From Arabidopsis thaliana (Eukaryota; Streptophyta; Magnoliopsida; Brassicales; Brassicaceae): a stretch of DNA of 64,000 nt. The first letter of the stretch is position 1; each line of letters opens with the position of its first letter. Shown one piece after another: positions 33,314-45,018 of the stretch. Below the pieces are notes generated by a model. It did not search any database. It saw only the letters and a list, made by a program, of their open reading frames with translations, and was not told where the DNA came from. Both the position numbers and the translations under genes were made by a program. The stretch lies in contig NC_003070.9 of the NCBI RefSeq assembly GCF_000001735.4, positions 5,456,001 through 5,520,000 of the forward strand, read 5' to 3'.

Positions 33314-35199
33314 ATGGCTTCTTCACTTCCTCTGTTACCCAAACCCATTTCCCCATTCTTTAAAACGCCGCCGTTTTCTACCTCCAAACCACTCGTCTTC
33401 CTCAACTTTCAAACTCGTCTTACGTCGAGATCTTCCGATGTATCGGTCAATCTCAAGAAGAAGAATAATCCGTGGCTCGACCCGTTTGATAGCGGTGAAG
33501 ACCCGGATAACGAATACGGGTCCTTGTTTGCCGACGGAAAACAAGACGAGGATCCAAGACCACCGGATAATCCTGATAACCCTTACGGCTTCTTGAAGTT
33601 TCCAAAGGGTTACACCGTCGAGCTTGCTTCTTTACCGTTGAAAATCAGAGGAGATGTTAGACGATGTTGCTGCGTTATCTCCGGTGGCGTTTACGAGAAT
33701 CTACTCTTTTTCCCGACTATTCAGCTAATCAAAGACAGGTAATAAAAGTATAAGACTCTGTCTCCGATTCGACATTTTTTTAAAACCTTAAACTGAAATG
33801 CAGAACATTGTCCGTACGTTTCTGTTGTTTTGTAAGGTATCCTGGTGTTCAGGTAGATATATTAACGACTGAAAGAGGAAAACAAACATACGAGCTAAAC
33901 AAAAACGTGAGATGGGCCAATGTGTATGATCCGGATGATCATTGGCCTGAACCAGCTGAATACACAGACATGATCGGACTCCTCAAAGTTTGTAACTTTC
34001 AAATATTTCAACGTTTTTTCTATCTTTCCTTTATCAGACTGCTTAGTTAACTTTTCTTTTAAGTCATGTTTCAGGGAAGGTACTATGACATGGTTCTGTC
34101 CACGAAGCTAGCAGGGTTAGGCCACGCAGCGTTCTTGTTCATGACAACGGCTCGAGACAGGGTTAGTTACATTTACCCGAATGTTAACTCTGCAGGAGCT
34201 GGTCTGATGCTGTCCGAGACCTTTACAGCAGAAAATACCAACCTTTCAGAATTAGGTTATAGCATGTGAGTTCCTTGAAACCGAAGAAACTGCAGGTTTT
34301 TTTATCGCCTGTCTAAATTGACTGTTGATGGTTTCAGGTATACTCAGATGGAAGATTGGTTAGGAAGACCGTTTAGGAGTGTTCCAAGGACTCCTCTGTT
34401 GCCACTTAGGGTATCGATTTCACGGAAAGTGAAAGAGGTTGTGGCTGCAAAGTATAGGAATGCTGGAGCAGTGACGGGGAAGTTTATAGTGATTCATGGT
34501 ATTGAATCAGATTCTAAGGCATCAATGCAATCAAAAGGAGATGCTGATAGTTTACTTTCACTTGAAAAATGGGCTAAGATTATAAAGGGTGTAAGGTAAT
34601 TATTACACACCTTCAAAATGTGAATTTTTTGCTTAGTTTGAAATTCTCTGAGATATGATTGTGAACAATGCCAGGGGATTCAAGCCGGTCTTTGTGATTC
34701 CACATGAGAAAGAAAGAGAAAACGTTGAAGATTTTGTGGGTGATGATACATCTATAGTGTTCATCACAACACCAGGACAGGTATGCATGCTTATCTGTCT
34801 GTATTTGTTATGAACAAAGTTGAATTCACTGATCTTACTTTGATTCCTTTTCTTGAGCTTACTTAGTTGGCTGCTCTGATAAACGATTCTGCTGGAGTCA
34901 TCGCAACAAACACAGCTGCGATTCAACTAGCTAATGCGCGAGACAAACCATGGTGAATACCTGAGTAATATAAAGAGTACTGATTCAATGTTTTCAAGAA
35001 CTAACATGTGTGTGCTTCTTTTTCTTCCAGTATTGGGTTGTTCTCTTCAGAAGAGAAAGGGAAGCTCTTTGTACCGTATGCAGAAGAGAAGAGTAACTGT
35101 GTAATTATTGCTTCGAAGACTGGAAAACTAGCAGATATCGACATTGGAACTGTTAAAAATGCAATGCAGGTCTTTGAAGGATCATTGGCTCTCGTGTAG
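33314..35199 (+). CDS. PNSB1: PnsB1 (NDF1/NDH48), chloroplast NDH complex subunit
   Basis: Seven exons, 33314-33738, 33837-33987, 34075-34265, 34338-34595, 34675-34780, 34867-34952 and 35031-35199, give 461 residues, the length I remember for NDH48. The N-terminus is a Ser/Pro-rich, acid-poor chloroplast transit peptide (MASSLPLLPKPISPFFKT). The mature part has 'GDVRRCCCVISGGVYENLLF', 'GRYYDMVLSTKLAGLGHAAF' and a glycosyltransferase-like C-terminal region ('FIVIHGIESDS', 'PGQLAALINDSAGVIATNTA', 'KPCIGLFS'). The protein belongs to subcomplex B of the thylakoid NDH complex used in cyclic electron flow. Its fold resembles bacterial heptosyltransferase-like proteins, but a catalytic role is not known. 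It matches At1g15980. Confidence 0.92.
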
Positions 35200-35303
35200 A
35201 TAACTTTACAGTTTCTGAAACAAGTTCTATATATAGAGCATTTATGTGTATAAATCAGTTATGTAGTCTCTGTTCTGATGTTGGCCTCTCATCAAGAATT
35301 GGA

Positions 35304-37936
35304 TTATTCAGCATCAAAATCAGGTTCCGGAGGCTTTTGCAGATTTATCAAGGTCTTTGAACTCTCTGAGCTCCTAAGTCTGTGCCCTTTCAATGCATTA
35401 GCAGCAAATCTTGATGCAAATATCGTTGAACGCAGTCTAGAAGAAGACTCACTTCTTGTGATAACCATAGGCCTCTTGTCACTCTCATCATCATATTCAT
35501 CTTCATAACCCAATTCTTCTTCTTTTTCTTCAATCCGTCTCAATTCAGCGTTTTTCCTTCTTGAATAGCGACGCCAAGCAGCTTGGATGAAGCAAGAAGC
35601 CCAAGTTCTCCATTGCTGAGAGTAAAACCTAAATGTTTGTTGAACCTGTCGACTATGAAGTCTCCTAAACTGACTTGCTACAAACTTCAGCTCTTCAGCT
35701 TCAAGAGCGAAAGCCTCTACTTCAGTCAGAGCCTTCACTGTTCTTGTGGAAGAAGGTAAGTTTGAGCCTGCTTTAGGGTCAAGAGCCCATGTCAGAAGCT
35801 CTTCACCACAAAAGTCTCCTTCTTTTAACAACCCTCTGTTGAAGAAACCGCTTCTTCCCCCATCTGTTGTTACACTTTCTAACCGGCCTCGGATTATGAA
35901 CATCATTTCGTTAACGGGGTCTCCTTCACGCACAATGTAAGTGCTTTCCGTGAAAAGACTCGGCTTTAATCTCTCACAGATTGCGTCAAGTAATCTTTCA
36001 TCCATATTAGCAAACAGAGGAACCTGTAGAAACAGAACACATAGTTAGTTAGTATCTCAAGCAATTTTAGCATTCTGATTGTGAAAACTTACCCTCCTAA
36101 CTAAATTCAGACAGAGATGGCGTTTGATGTCTCTTCTGAGATCCTTAGGTAAACTCTGAACTATGTTTTCTTCGTCTACACCTCTTGTCTCTAACCATTT
36201 GTATTGATCATAGCGTCTGACTCTTTCCCTCAAATTTTGTGGAAGTGACCTGTGATGCATCCACTGTTCTGAGTCACGTCTTTTGATCCTCATTTCCTCG
36301 AGACGAACAGTAAGTGACTGAAGATAAGTCTGCATATTCCCGATGAGAAGCGCGAAAAGAAGAAGCCCAGCTATAGCAATCGCAATGGAAAACAAAACCT
36401 CTCCTGGAAATGTACTTGTCTGCAGCCCTTGACCTAACGTGCTGTTCATGAAAACACCAAAGATGTCAAGAGTACTCTGCACAAGCTATCGGTTGAACCA
36501 ATGACAATGAGTTGCCCCCGCCTTACCTGAGATTTTGAAGACCCCACCATAGACAATAACAGAACTTGGAGAAAAATGTTGTTGATGATACAATGCCTGA
36601 AGATATAGCCTGACCGTATATCCCATAGTTAAACTTTGAATCATCTGCTTTAGCAGAACAATTGCTCTTAAGAAGCTCAGGGACTGTTTTGATCCATTCA
36701 GTTTCTCCACTGCTCACAAATTTAGTCCCACAATACAGAATCTGAACACAGAGTCGCGGATCTGGCTGAACTTTACACGCAAATCTCCAACAAGTATCGT
36801 TACGCTCCACTGACAACATGTACCAAAACGCTCCAGTTATCTGTCAAAATGTGTTTGTAAAGTCAGAAAGTGACCAATGATGAATAAATGTCTCAAAACA
36901 CTAATTAAGAAGAGTCATATATACATAGAAACGCTTACGTGGCTTGCAAGCATATACCAGAGAAGATAATAAGCAGCACCAGCCCAAGCTCCTTCGGCAA
37001 AAGCTCCTGCAGTTTTCTTCAACTCTGATGTTAACGGAATAAACCTCACGAATCTCGGAATATACTGCACAATTACAATGTTCAACAATGCCGTTTTCGT
37101 TGGTAACACATCCGATCCTTTAGACCCGTGAAGAAACTTCCACACTGCAATCTGTAATATCCACACAAAACATCATAATCAATCCCAAAAGTCCAATATT
37201 TTTAGTAACCATCAAAGGATCTTTTCACTCTGTTTTACCTGCGGTAAAGGCAGCACTGCAAGAAAATCGACGACGAAATAACGGGTTAAATAGCGTTCAG
37301 CGATCTTTGCAGGATCAATCACAAGCTCACCACGACCAAACACACGAGAAGAAGGAGCTATATAAGCTGTACGAAACTGAAGAGCCATTCTAGTTAAGTA
37401 AAAAACGTCAACAATGGTTCTAAGAGTCGTCGTTGTAACAGCTAGTTTCGTATCAATCCCTATACAGCTGCTTCCGGAATTATCGACAATGGGAAGATAG
37501 AAGAACAAAGGATCAACAGAGACAGCTAAAATACACGAAATGACGAACAATCTGTTCCATACGAGAAGTGTTTTGTCTTGAGGATCAAAGATTTTCTTCT
37601 CTGTTATTCTTAAGTCTTCTGGAAAAACCGCTCTTGTAACGGATTTACCGATGGTTATTAGACCTTCTGATCTGATTTTTTTAACTCCTTCCCTGAAAGA
37701 TTTGGATGCTTTCTTCTTTTCACCTCCTCGGTTCTTTAGGTTAAATCCGAAACAGTTTCTCTGCATCATCATTCCAGTCGCAGGAGAAGAACTTGAATCT
37801 ATATCATCTAACCTGTAATTATAAGTTAAATGTCATTCATAGATCTGAAGAAAACAAAGAAAAATATTGCGATCTTTTGATTTTCTTACCTAACGAATTT
37901 TTCTCTTTGGCCGCTTATGTATTGGGATTTGTACAT
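35304..37936 (-). CDS. CNGC7: cyclic nucleotide-gated channel 7
   Basis: Six exons, 37890-37936, 37239-37812, 36939-37151, 36527-36840, 36093-36441 and 35304-36023, give 738 residues, equal to the annotated length I remember. The start MYKSQYISGQREKFVRLDD is typical of group I CNGCs. Six membrane segments occupy about 90-420, the pore helix region reads 'CYCLWWGLQNLSTLGQG', and the C-linker with 'QWMHHRSLPQNLRERVRRY' follows. A cyclic-nucleotide-binding domain ('MMFIIRGRLESV', 'GDFCGEELLTWAL') comes next, then an IQ-type calmodulin site ('FIQAAWRRYSRRK'). Family members are plasma-membrane Ca2+ channels; CNGC7 with CNGC8 and 18 acts in pollen tubes. The acceptor of exon 5 was chosen by family fit (see findings). 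It matches At1g15990. Confidence 0.93.
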
Positions 37937-38245
37937 TATTCTGAGAAACAATCATAAGCTTCATGCAAAAATTAACCTAACAACATCACAACAGATCTCA
38001 ATTATATGAAATAAAAACTGGAAAAGAGCTAATTAAGGATCGGCAACAAATACTTAAAGTGATTTGTAATAAATGTGGGAAAGTGTATGAATGATTAAGG
38101 AAAATCTAGGGCTTGAAGAAACTTGAGAATGAAGAAATTGAGGGTTCCTACTTAGTACCATAGATGACGGATGAATGATTGAATACTCCTTTAGATTGGA
38201 CCGTTGTGAAAGTTGGTTACCATAATCATACACTAACTAACTTTT

Positions 38246-38368
38246 GATGCGGAGCGTATTTACCGCGTATTTTGACGAGGCGCGAAGAGTTATTATAGCT
38301 CTCTTCTCTTCTATCTAATTCACTCTCTTTATTGGCTTTCGATGAGTAGCGAATTTACCGCGTATTTT
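38246..38368. repeat. duplicated promoter block with CGCG-box cores
   Basis: Two 28-bp copies, 38246-38273 and 38341-38368, share TTTACCGCGTATTTT and differ at three positions. Each contains CCGCGT, which fits the CGCG box bound by CAMTA calmodulin-regulated factors. A GGCGCG stretch follows the first copy. Confidence 0.6.
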
Positions 38369-38471
38369 TTGGTGAAACTGTAATGTCAGAAAGTTATCAC
38401 GCTTCTACACTAATATGTAACAAAATATGGGGTTTAAAATGTTATTCAATAAAAAGGAAATCTTATGTTGA

Positions 38472-38490
38472 TGGGCCATAATAAGGCCCA
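38472..38490 (+). promoter_or_regulatory. paired site II elements
   Basis: TGGGCC at 38472-38477 and AGGCCCA at 38484-38490 lie about 90-100 bp before the ATG at 38576. Such pairs are common in housekeeping and organelle-related genes in Arabidopsis. Confidence 0.55.
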
Positions 38491-38575
38491 CTTATACATG
38501 GTACTAAAACCTCTGATGGATAAACCTTGTGTGCTGTTGATCGGAAAGGAAAAGTAAAAAAGAGAGATCTGAGAA

Positions 38576-39149
38576 ATGGGAAATGAGACGAAGACCAACG
38601 GTGGTCCTGCAAGTATGGCCGGAGGCGGAGGATTCAGAGCTAAAATGGAACATTACGTTTACAGTGGTGAAAAGAAGCACGTCTTGGTCGGGATCGGAAT
38701 CGTCACCATCATCTTCGGAGTTCCTTGGTATTTGATGACTCAAGGTCCGATCTCTCTCTCATCGTTTAATAATTGTATAACCAAATCCCTTCTTGGGGAT
38801 TGAAAGGGTAATTGGTAGAAGATGAAATTGGAGGATTTTGATTGCAATTAGATTCTGATTTTGGTTTTCTTGCAAAATGAGAAACATGACATAGTGAGTA
38901 AATGGTTTCTCAGTATATATGGAAATGGATCACATTGTTTCATTCTAACATTCCCATAGGACCTGAATCTGTATATCTCTTACATCTGCTTTTGGTTACA
39001 TCCTATAGTGTTGACTCTGTTTGGGCTAATTGGTTGAAGTTCTTTGGTTTCTTTTAGGGTCAAAGCATCAATCTCACCAAGATTACATGGACAAGGCCGA
39101 TAAAGCTCGAAAAGCACGCCTCTCATCGTCTTCATCAGCTAACAAGTAG
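38576..39149 (+). CDS. small single-span plastid outer-envelope type protein (OEP9-like)
   Basis: Two exons, 38576-38744 and 39058-39149, give 86 residues. The N-terminal half is soluble with a Gly run (MAGGGGF). One hydrophobic helix follows, 'VLVGIGIVTIIFGVPWYLM', at about 36-54, and then a short tail rich in Lys and Ser ('DKADKARKARLSSSSSANK'). This layout, one helix near the C-terminus with a basic tail, is that of tail-anchored plastid outer-envelope proteins. I recognise the locus as At1g16000, which I recall being described as one of the OEP9 pair, with At1g80890 as the duplicate. Function is unknown. The C-terminal basic patch would serve as the targeting signal. Confidence 0.82.
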
Positions 39150-39461
39150 TCTGTCTGAAGGATTGAGTCATTTGCACACTGTTATCTCGTACTCATTTTC
39201 CCACACAAGTTAAAACTTAGTCAAAATCTGAGTCTTTTTTGTGATTTAGATTCAAAATCATTCTCATTTTCATGCACCATGTTTGGTTATCCGTTTTTTA
39301 ATAAAAAGATCAAAGATTCTATCACATTTGGATTGACAATGCCTATGATAAAAATTCCCAAGATTCCATTGTGTAAAGGAAACAAATCATTAATATCTGT
39401 AAGCAACATAACAATATAAGTTGATGTCTACTTTCTGGGGAGCACATTCATGTCTCTCTTC

Positions 39462-41082
39462 TTATAGAGGCATGAGTCTTCTGTACTTGAAGAACCAGAC
39501 GAATGCCGAAAATATCACAAAGCCACATACTCCAGTAATTATGAGTACCCATCTGAATGCACCTGGCTGATTGAAGAAGTCTATCTCAAAGTTCATCCCA
39601 AAGATCCCAGCAACGACCCCAAATATGGCTACAACAAACGTTGCAGTCGTCAGAAGCAACTCGAACTGGATCAGCTGATTCCGCACATTATCCTGCAGAT
39701 ATTGAAGAGGTTTTCAGCATGACTCTTGTGCATTCTCAATCTGGATTAATATCAGCTGTGGAAGATGGAATTTTGAGGTATTACCAGTTGAATGTTAATG
39801 AAATCTTCAGTGTCATCAATGTACTCCTTTAACTGTAAAGTAAAGAGAGGAACACAGATGATTAAAGCTGTCTAGCGAAGAAAGATCAAAAGTAAAAATG
39901 AGAGGAGCCATTAAAGTACCGATGTCAACTTGTTTAGAGTACTATCAATGACGACAAAGTAAGCTTCCAGCAACATCTCTAGCTCTTCTATATTCTCTGC
40001 ACCTTCAGAACTCCTTGCACTGTCATGCCGACTCCTCGCAATGCTCAAGCTTTTATCAAGTCTTCGGGAATCAGGTGGAGAAGAAACAGGAGACACCGGT
40101 GCAGAAACAGATAGACCATCATTTGACCTGTAACCCAATAAGGACTGGTCACCGTACATAGATCCTTCCATTCTCCTCTTCTTCTCTGTTAGATACATTT
40201 CTGCCATATCTCCATCATCATCCATTAGCTGCTCGATCTCATCCCGAACCTTCTGAACTCTTCTTGTCAGTGCTACAAGCCTGCTCTTTAGTCTACGCAC
40301 ACGCTCCAAGTTTAGTGTACTGATCTTTGAGGTAAGCTCATCTAATAACGGGTATGCCTCAATCTCCAACTCTGAAGCCTATAGAGAAGGATAAAATTAA
40401 ATCAACTTAGCGTGTAGTAGTCAAATCCAAGCCCAATATTAGTCTATATTTTCTGAGGGGGAAACAAAATCGAAGCTAAAGTGTTACTAACCTGGGAATC
40501 GAGAAACGTACAAGCAGCTTCAAGGGCTATTTCAAGAGCTCTAAACTCGAAAGGTAAATAATCAGGGGATGAATTCTCAAAAGCATTGTCAAAACTCCTG
40601 CTCCTCCTCCTACTCAACTGGGAATTTTCCTGCTGCCACATCTCACCTACACTACTAGTCTTTAGTCTCTGCTGCAACTCAACAACATAGCGCAGCACGT
40701 AGTTGTCAAGGGAATTCAGAAGCAGAACTTCGTCTGCAGTAATAATACAACGGATCTGCTCTAAGTTGACAACAATAGCCTTCTCTCGGCCTAGGATAGT
40801 AGAGGGATACACGAATAAGGGATCAAGCAGCCTTAAATCACGGGCGGGTAAGTCACACCTACGCATCATAGTGAACTTGTCAACCTCCATGACCTGAGTA
40901 TTACCAGAAGTATCAACACGAATCCAAGAGCGTAGGCCTTGTCCACGCTTCTTCAGACCCAAGACATCAACTCCAAGAAGGGGTGGTCTTCCAGAAGCAG
41001 AAGGCCGAGTCACAGAAGCATCTCTGAGGTTCATAGCTGAAGCAGGTCTTGGAGGAAGCAGGCGCTCTTTTAGCTCAGACAT
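39462..41082 (-). CDS. MRS2-1: MRS2-1 (MGT2) magnesium transporter, CorA type
   Basis: Four exons, 40492-41082, 39920-40378, 39785-39832 and 39462-39692, give 442 residues, the known length. The N-terminal 350 residues form the matrix-type CorA funnel ('GLRSWIRVDTSGNTQ', 'RDLRLLDPLFVYPSTIL', 'LPFEFRALEIALEA'). Two membrane helices follow, with the diagnostic GMN motif in 'GIFGMNFEIDFF' at the end of the first, and then a basic tail 'KYRRLMPL'. The protein forms pentameric Mg2+ channels; MGT2 is known at the vacuolar membrane. The 48-bp exon 3 sits between helix-coding exons. It matches At1g16010, whose duplicate is MRS2-10. Confidence 0.95.
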
Positions 41083-42632
41083 TGTTGCAAAAATTCAGAT
41101 ACTGAAATGCCAAATAACTACAAATATCAAAATAAATGATGTAAACAATGATATGATTAATTAGGTAATCAAGAAGATTAAGTAGTTTCACAAACCACCA
41201 AAAAACCGGAAGAGAAAAATTGAAAACATAGGCTAAAGAACAAATACCAGTTAGGAAACCAAGGCTGATTTCGTCGTTCTAACTCTATCCACGACGACTG
41301 TAACAATAAAACGATGAACTAGAATCAGATTCCGATTAAAAATTCGAAAATTTTCGAAAATCAGAACCAAACGAACAACAAAAGCCATACCAGAGCTACA
41401 AACGCCGTAATATCCTACCAGCCACGGGATCAAAGAGCTGCAGATTTGGAAACAAAACGAACCAGGAATCATATCGATCGGTACGAAGCATAAAAACAAA
41501 AAAGAGAAAACCTAACAGAATTTTACCTCTAGCACGGAGATTGGTTTCATCACTCGAGTTAAACTGAATCTAATGAAACCGCGATAGAGAGATTCATAAG
41601 GCGGAAAAAGAAAAACCCTAACACAGATCGATCGGAGCTTCTCGGAACAAACACCGAATGGCTCGTCGGATATCGTTTTTTCCGATATGGCTGAAGAAGA
41701 AACAAACGAGCGATGGAGACAACAACAAACACGCAAAAGCTTTTTCTCTATTAGTTAGTCGCGCGACTAGTGTGAATACGAGCCATTGATGGGTTAACCG
41801 GAATGCTAACCGACCGACTATAGCTAATTTACCGGTTATCTCTAACTTCCCATTATATTATCAAATCTAAACTACTTAACTACTTAGATCTTTTAACGTT
41901 GTGTCATTATCACTATCTCCCATTATTTTTATTTATGGTTAATAATTAACCGAGTAATAAAGTAAGATACTAACTGAATGATTGAACAAATTATTTGAGA
42001 TTCGCATTCACACAACGTATAATTCAGACGGATATGTCTGACTTAACCGGTGGAGCATCTAGAAATATTCGGTTTACCCGTTTCAGATATTGACCCGATT
42101 ATTTGATAACCCGACCCGGTTTATTTCGTGGCGGTTAGCAGCTGTCCACCTGCTCCTCTTCCTTGATCCTTGTCACAAAATGTCGCGTAATTCTTCTACT
42201 GATTTCAGCTCAATCGCTCAAATTCGAGTTTGCGTTTAGAAATTGAAGTTGACTCTTCTGTTCTTGAATCTATCTCCGATCGGTGAACTATCTCGCAGTA
42301 CCAGGAGATTGATCACTCCTTCGACATTGCTCTTTGAATTCGTCCTCAAGGTAGTCAATTTTCACTTAATTTTTTTTCCGTTTCCTAGCCTTCTACAGTA
42401 ATTTTCTCTTCTCGATGTATGGGTTCTTCGGTCTTCTTATTAGGAACCTTACTTGGTATTTGTGTGCCGTGGTTGAATCACCAATGTGCTCTTGAAACCC
42501 TGAAATTACTTTGGATTTTGAAGTAGAGTACATCCACATTGGAAACAACAACCAATTGTAACATGCTTGATTCTGACGCGGTTCTTGCATTGTATTGTTA
42601 GGGTATTAATGAGCTCGTAGAAGCTACCAGAA
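41083..42632. other. MRS2-1 leader region, divergent promoter, CCZ1A leader with 5' UTR intron
   Basis: Bases 41083-41760 look like a spliced 5' UTR of MRS2-1 on the minus strand, but the splice sites are not certain. The middle is promoter DNA. CCZ1A has a probable 5' UTR intron from 42351 (GTAGTC) to 42601, 31 bp before its ATG. No other gene is supported. Confidence 0.5.
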
Positions 42633-45018
42633 ATGGCGTCCATGAGCTCTGGTGATGAAAGCCTTCGACTTTGCATGTTTGATTTGAGGAGAGGTCAAAC
42701 TGAAGGACAAGAGTTAGAGAAAATTTTGTTCTTTTATCCTGCCGATTTAGACTTCTCGACGCAGTTATCAGTGATCGGGCTCAGTGAAGGGCTTATTACT
42801 TTTACTAGGTCAGCTGCTATAGATTCTTCTTCTTTTTGAACACTGTGAGATGTGTTTTTACAATTGCTGGTGATCTAGATTTGGTTGCATTTGTGACTTG
42901 TTCGATAAATTAAGTCAGGGTCGTTAATCGATAGTCTGTGTAGATCTTCTTCATGTTTTGAGGCTTGGTGTGACTATTAATGCAGACTTTTCTCTCCGGA
43001 GGCGGCTTGTGAAGTGATCGAAGCAGAAAGACATTCCCATGTTTTCTATGAGGCTGAACCTGATATCTGGATGGTTATGGTAAGGCATTGTCTTACTTTT
43101 CTTTTGTTATAGCACAATGTTTTCTATGAATGATGCATCCTATGGTGTCTTAGCAATGTAAATAAACAAGATCTGATCTATACATTGGCAGGTTGTGGAG
43201 AAAAATAAGGAGACAGGAGCGATATGGAGGATCGATGCATTAAGGAGGGTGCTTAAAGAAGTGCACTCACTCTTTGTGATGTTTCACGGGTCAATTAGGG
43301 CATTAATCGAAAAAGAACCAACAGGAGGGCTTACCCGATCACTATTGTACCCGTTCATCACAGATTATTTAAGCAGTAAGTGACTATCACAAAATCTAGC
43401 ATATATAACTTTCCACTGTTTTCCCTTTTTATTCTGTTTCCCGCTTCAATACATTTTATGTCAATAATTGTCAGCATTTCAAATATGGTCTCTCTCGGAA
43501 GACTGCTGCTGTGGTAAAATCCTGAAGTTGCTGTGTCGAATGCCTTCCTTTGGATTTGTGCAAAACCACCGCATATTTTGTTATCTTCATGGTAAAATAC
43601 TCAAGTTCGTTCTTATGCAAAGGTTTTCTGTTCCTGGCAGAATTTTTTGTTGGGAAGAAACTTCAGCTACCAACTTTCCGTGAAACTTTGAGAGAGCGTG
43701 GAACTGTTCAAATGCTTACTTTAGCAAGGGATACTGCAGTTGAAGTTCAGGTTTGTGTCTCCAAACCTGTTGGATTATTATTACACATACTAATTTGGTA
43801 TTTGACGAACAGTTTTTGGATGTACAGTCTCTTGTTCAAGTACTAGATTCATGTGCTGGGAGCTTACGATGTCACTCTATGATCTTATTTCAAGATCTTT
43901 TGGTTTCAACAACCCTCTCAGCTGATGATACCGTCGACTTGTTTACATTTGCGGTAATGAGGTTGACCTCAAAAGCTTTATCCTCTGATACGAGTTCTTG
44001 GTCATATCTACGTAAAGGGCCTGGTTCATCTGAAATCTCTTCTAGATCTAATCTGGCACCCGTTGGCTCAATTGATTCCCTACACTCAAGAAACGGTAAT
44101 AACATGCATCATGTTATTAGGCCACTACAAAATGATAAGTGGACAAAAGGGAAAGATGGGTTTCTAATAACCGATATTTGGGGTCTTGAGACTGGCGGCT
44201 CCCCTGATTCTGCCATCCCTACAATTTGGCTTCAGCAGACACAAGAAAGAATGTATCTCCTTGCCTATCAGCATAAAAGTCTCACCTTACTTCTTCTGAT
44301 GCCTACAAATGCCATTGTCAATGGAGATTTAAGCATCTCAGCCGTGAAACAGCAAGTTATTGAAGATGTTAGCACATCTCCCATCGATCTTTTTTGTTGA
44401 ATCTCTTTTCTGGTGTCTTCTAATATATACCCAATATATCTTTTCCAGGCATCACTGAGAATTTTGAAAATTGAAGAGAATATTTCAAGAGGGTGGGGCG
44501 GTGAGAATGCTTACCATATTAAGGGTTACCGTTACTTAGTAGTTGATAATGACACGAAAGTATCCAGATCTTCTCCTTCAGGAAAAGTAACAACACTTGC
44601 AAAGGTAACGTCTTTCACACTACGATTTACTAGCTGAAATTATTACCACCTTGGACTCAAAGTGTATGAACTTCGAAACCGCAGGAGTCTCTACTTGCAC
44701 TAAACAAGCTTAGAGAAGAAGTGGATTCAGAAAAAAGCCGTGCAAAAGGACAGGAGAAAGACATGGAAATATGCATCAGAGCTAAGAACAATGTGTGGGT
44801 GATCGCCCGTGTGACCAGAGGCAAAGAGCTTTACATGGCTTTGGAGAAAGGCAGCGACACTCTTCTTGATACCACAGACGCTGTTGGAAGATTCAGCAAC
44901 AGGTATTGCTACTTACGAACTAAATACTCTGCCTTGGGAACAAGTTCATGACTGTTCTTACAAAAACATGTGCTGGGATTTAAACAGGTATTGCAGCGGA
45001 GCATTCTTGATGGACTAA
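42633..45018 (+). CDS. CCZ1A: CCZ1A, subunit of the MON1-CCZ1 RAB7 exchange factor
   Basis: Eight exons, 42633-42808, 42986-43079, 43192-43375, 43641-43750, 43828-44367, 44449-44604, 44685-44902 and 44988-45018, give 502 residues in frame. The N-terminal longin-like domain has 'CMFDLRRGQTEGQELEKILF', 'GLITFTRLFSPEAACEVIEA' and 'FMFHG'-type strands, and a second longin-like part follows 'TWLQQTQE'-type sequence near 350. CCZ1 with MON1 activates RAB7 on late endosomes so that cargo reaches the vacuole. The exon 4 acceptor at 43640 gives 'DYLSKFFVGKKLQLP'; the paralogue, as I remember it, reads similar. The last exon encodes only 'YCSGAFLMD'. It matches At1g16020. Confidence 0.88.

Larger units (their letters stand above)
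37937..38575. other. divergent promoter between CNGC7 and the OEP9-like gene
   Basis: It contains the CNGC7 leader (possibly with an intron), a 28-bp imperfect duplication with CGCG cores at 38246-38273 and 38341-38368, and two site II elements near the OEP9-like start. These are listed separately. Confidence 0.6.

Noticed and set aside
36475-36526. A shorter CNGC7 intron ending at 36475 as the main form
   Set aside because: It keeps frame but adds 11 residues that no CNGC I know has next to the pore. Kept only as a possible splice variant in the findings.
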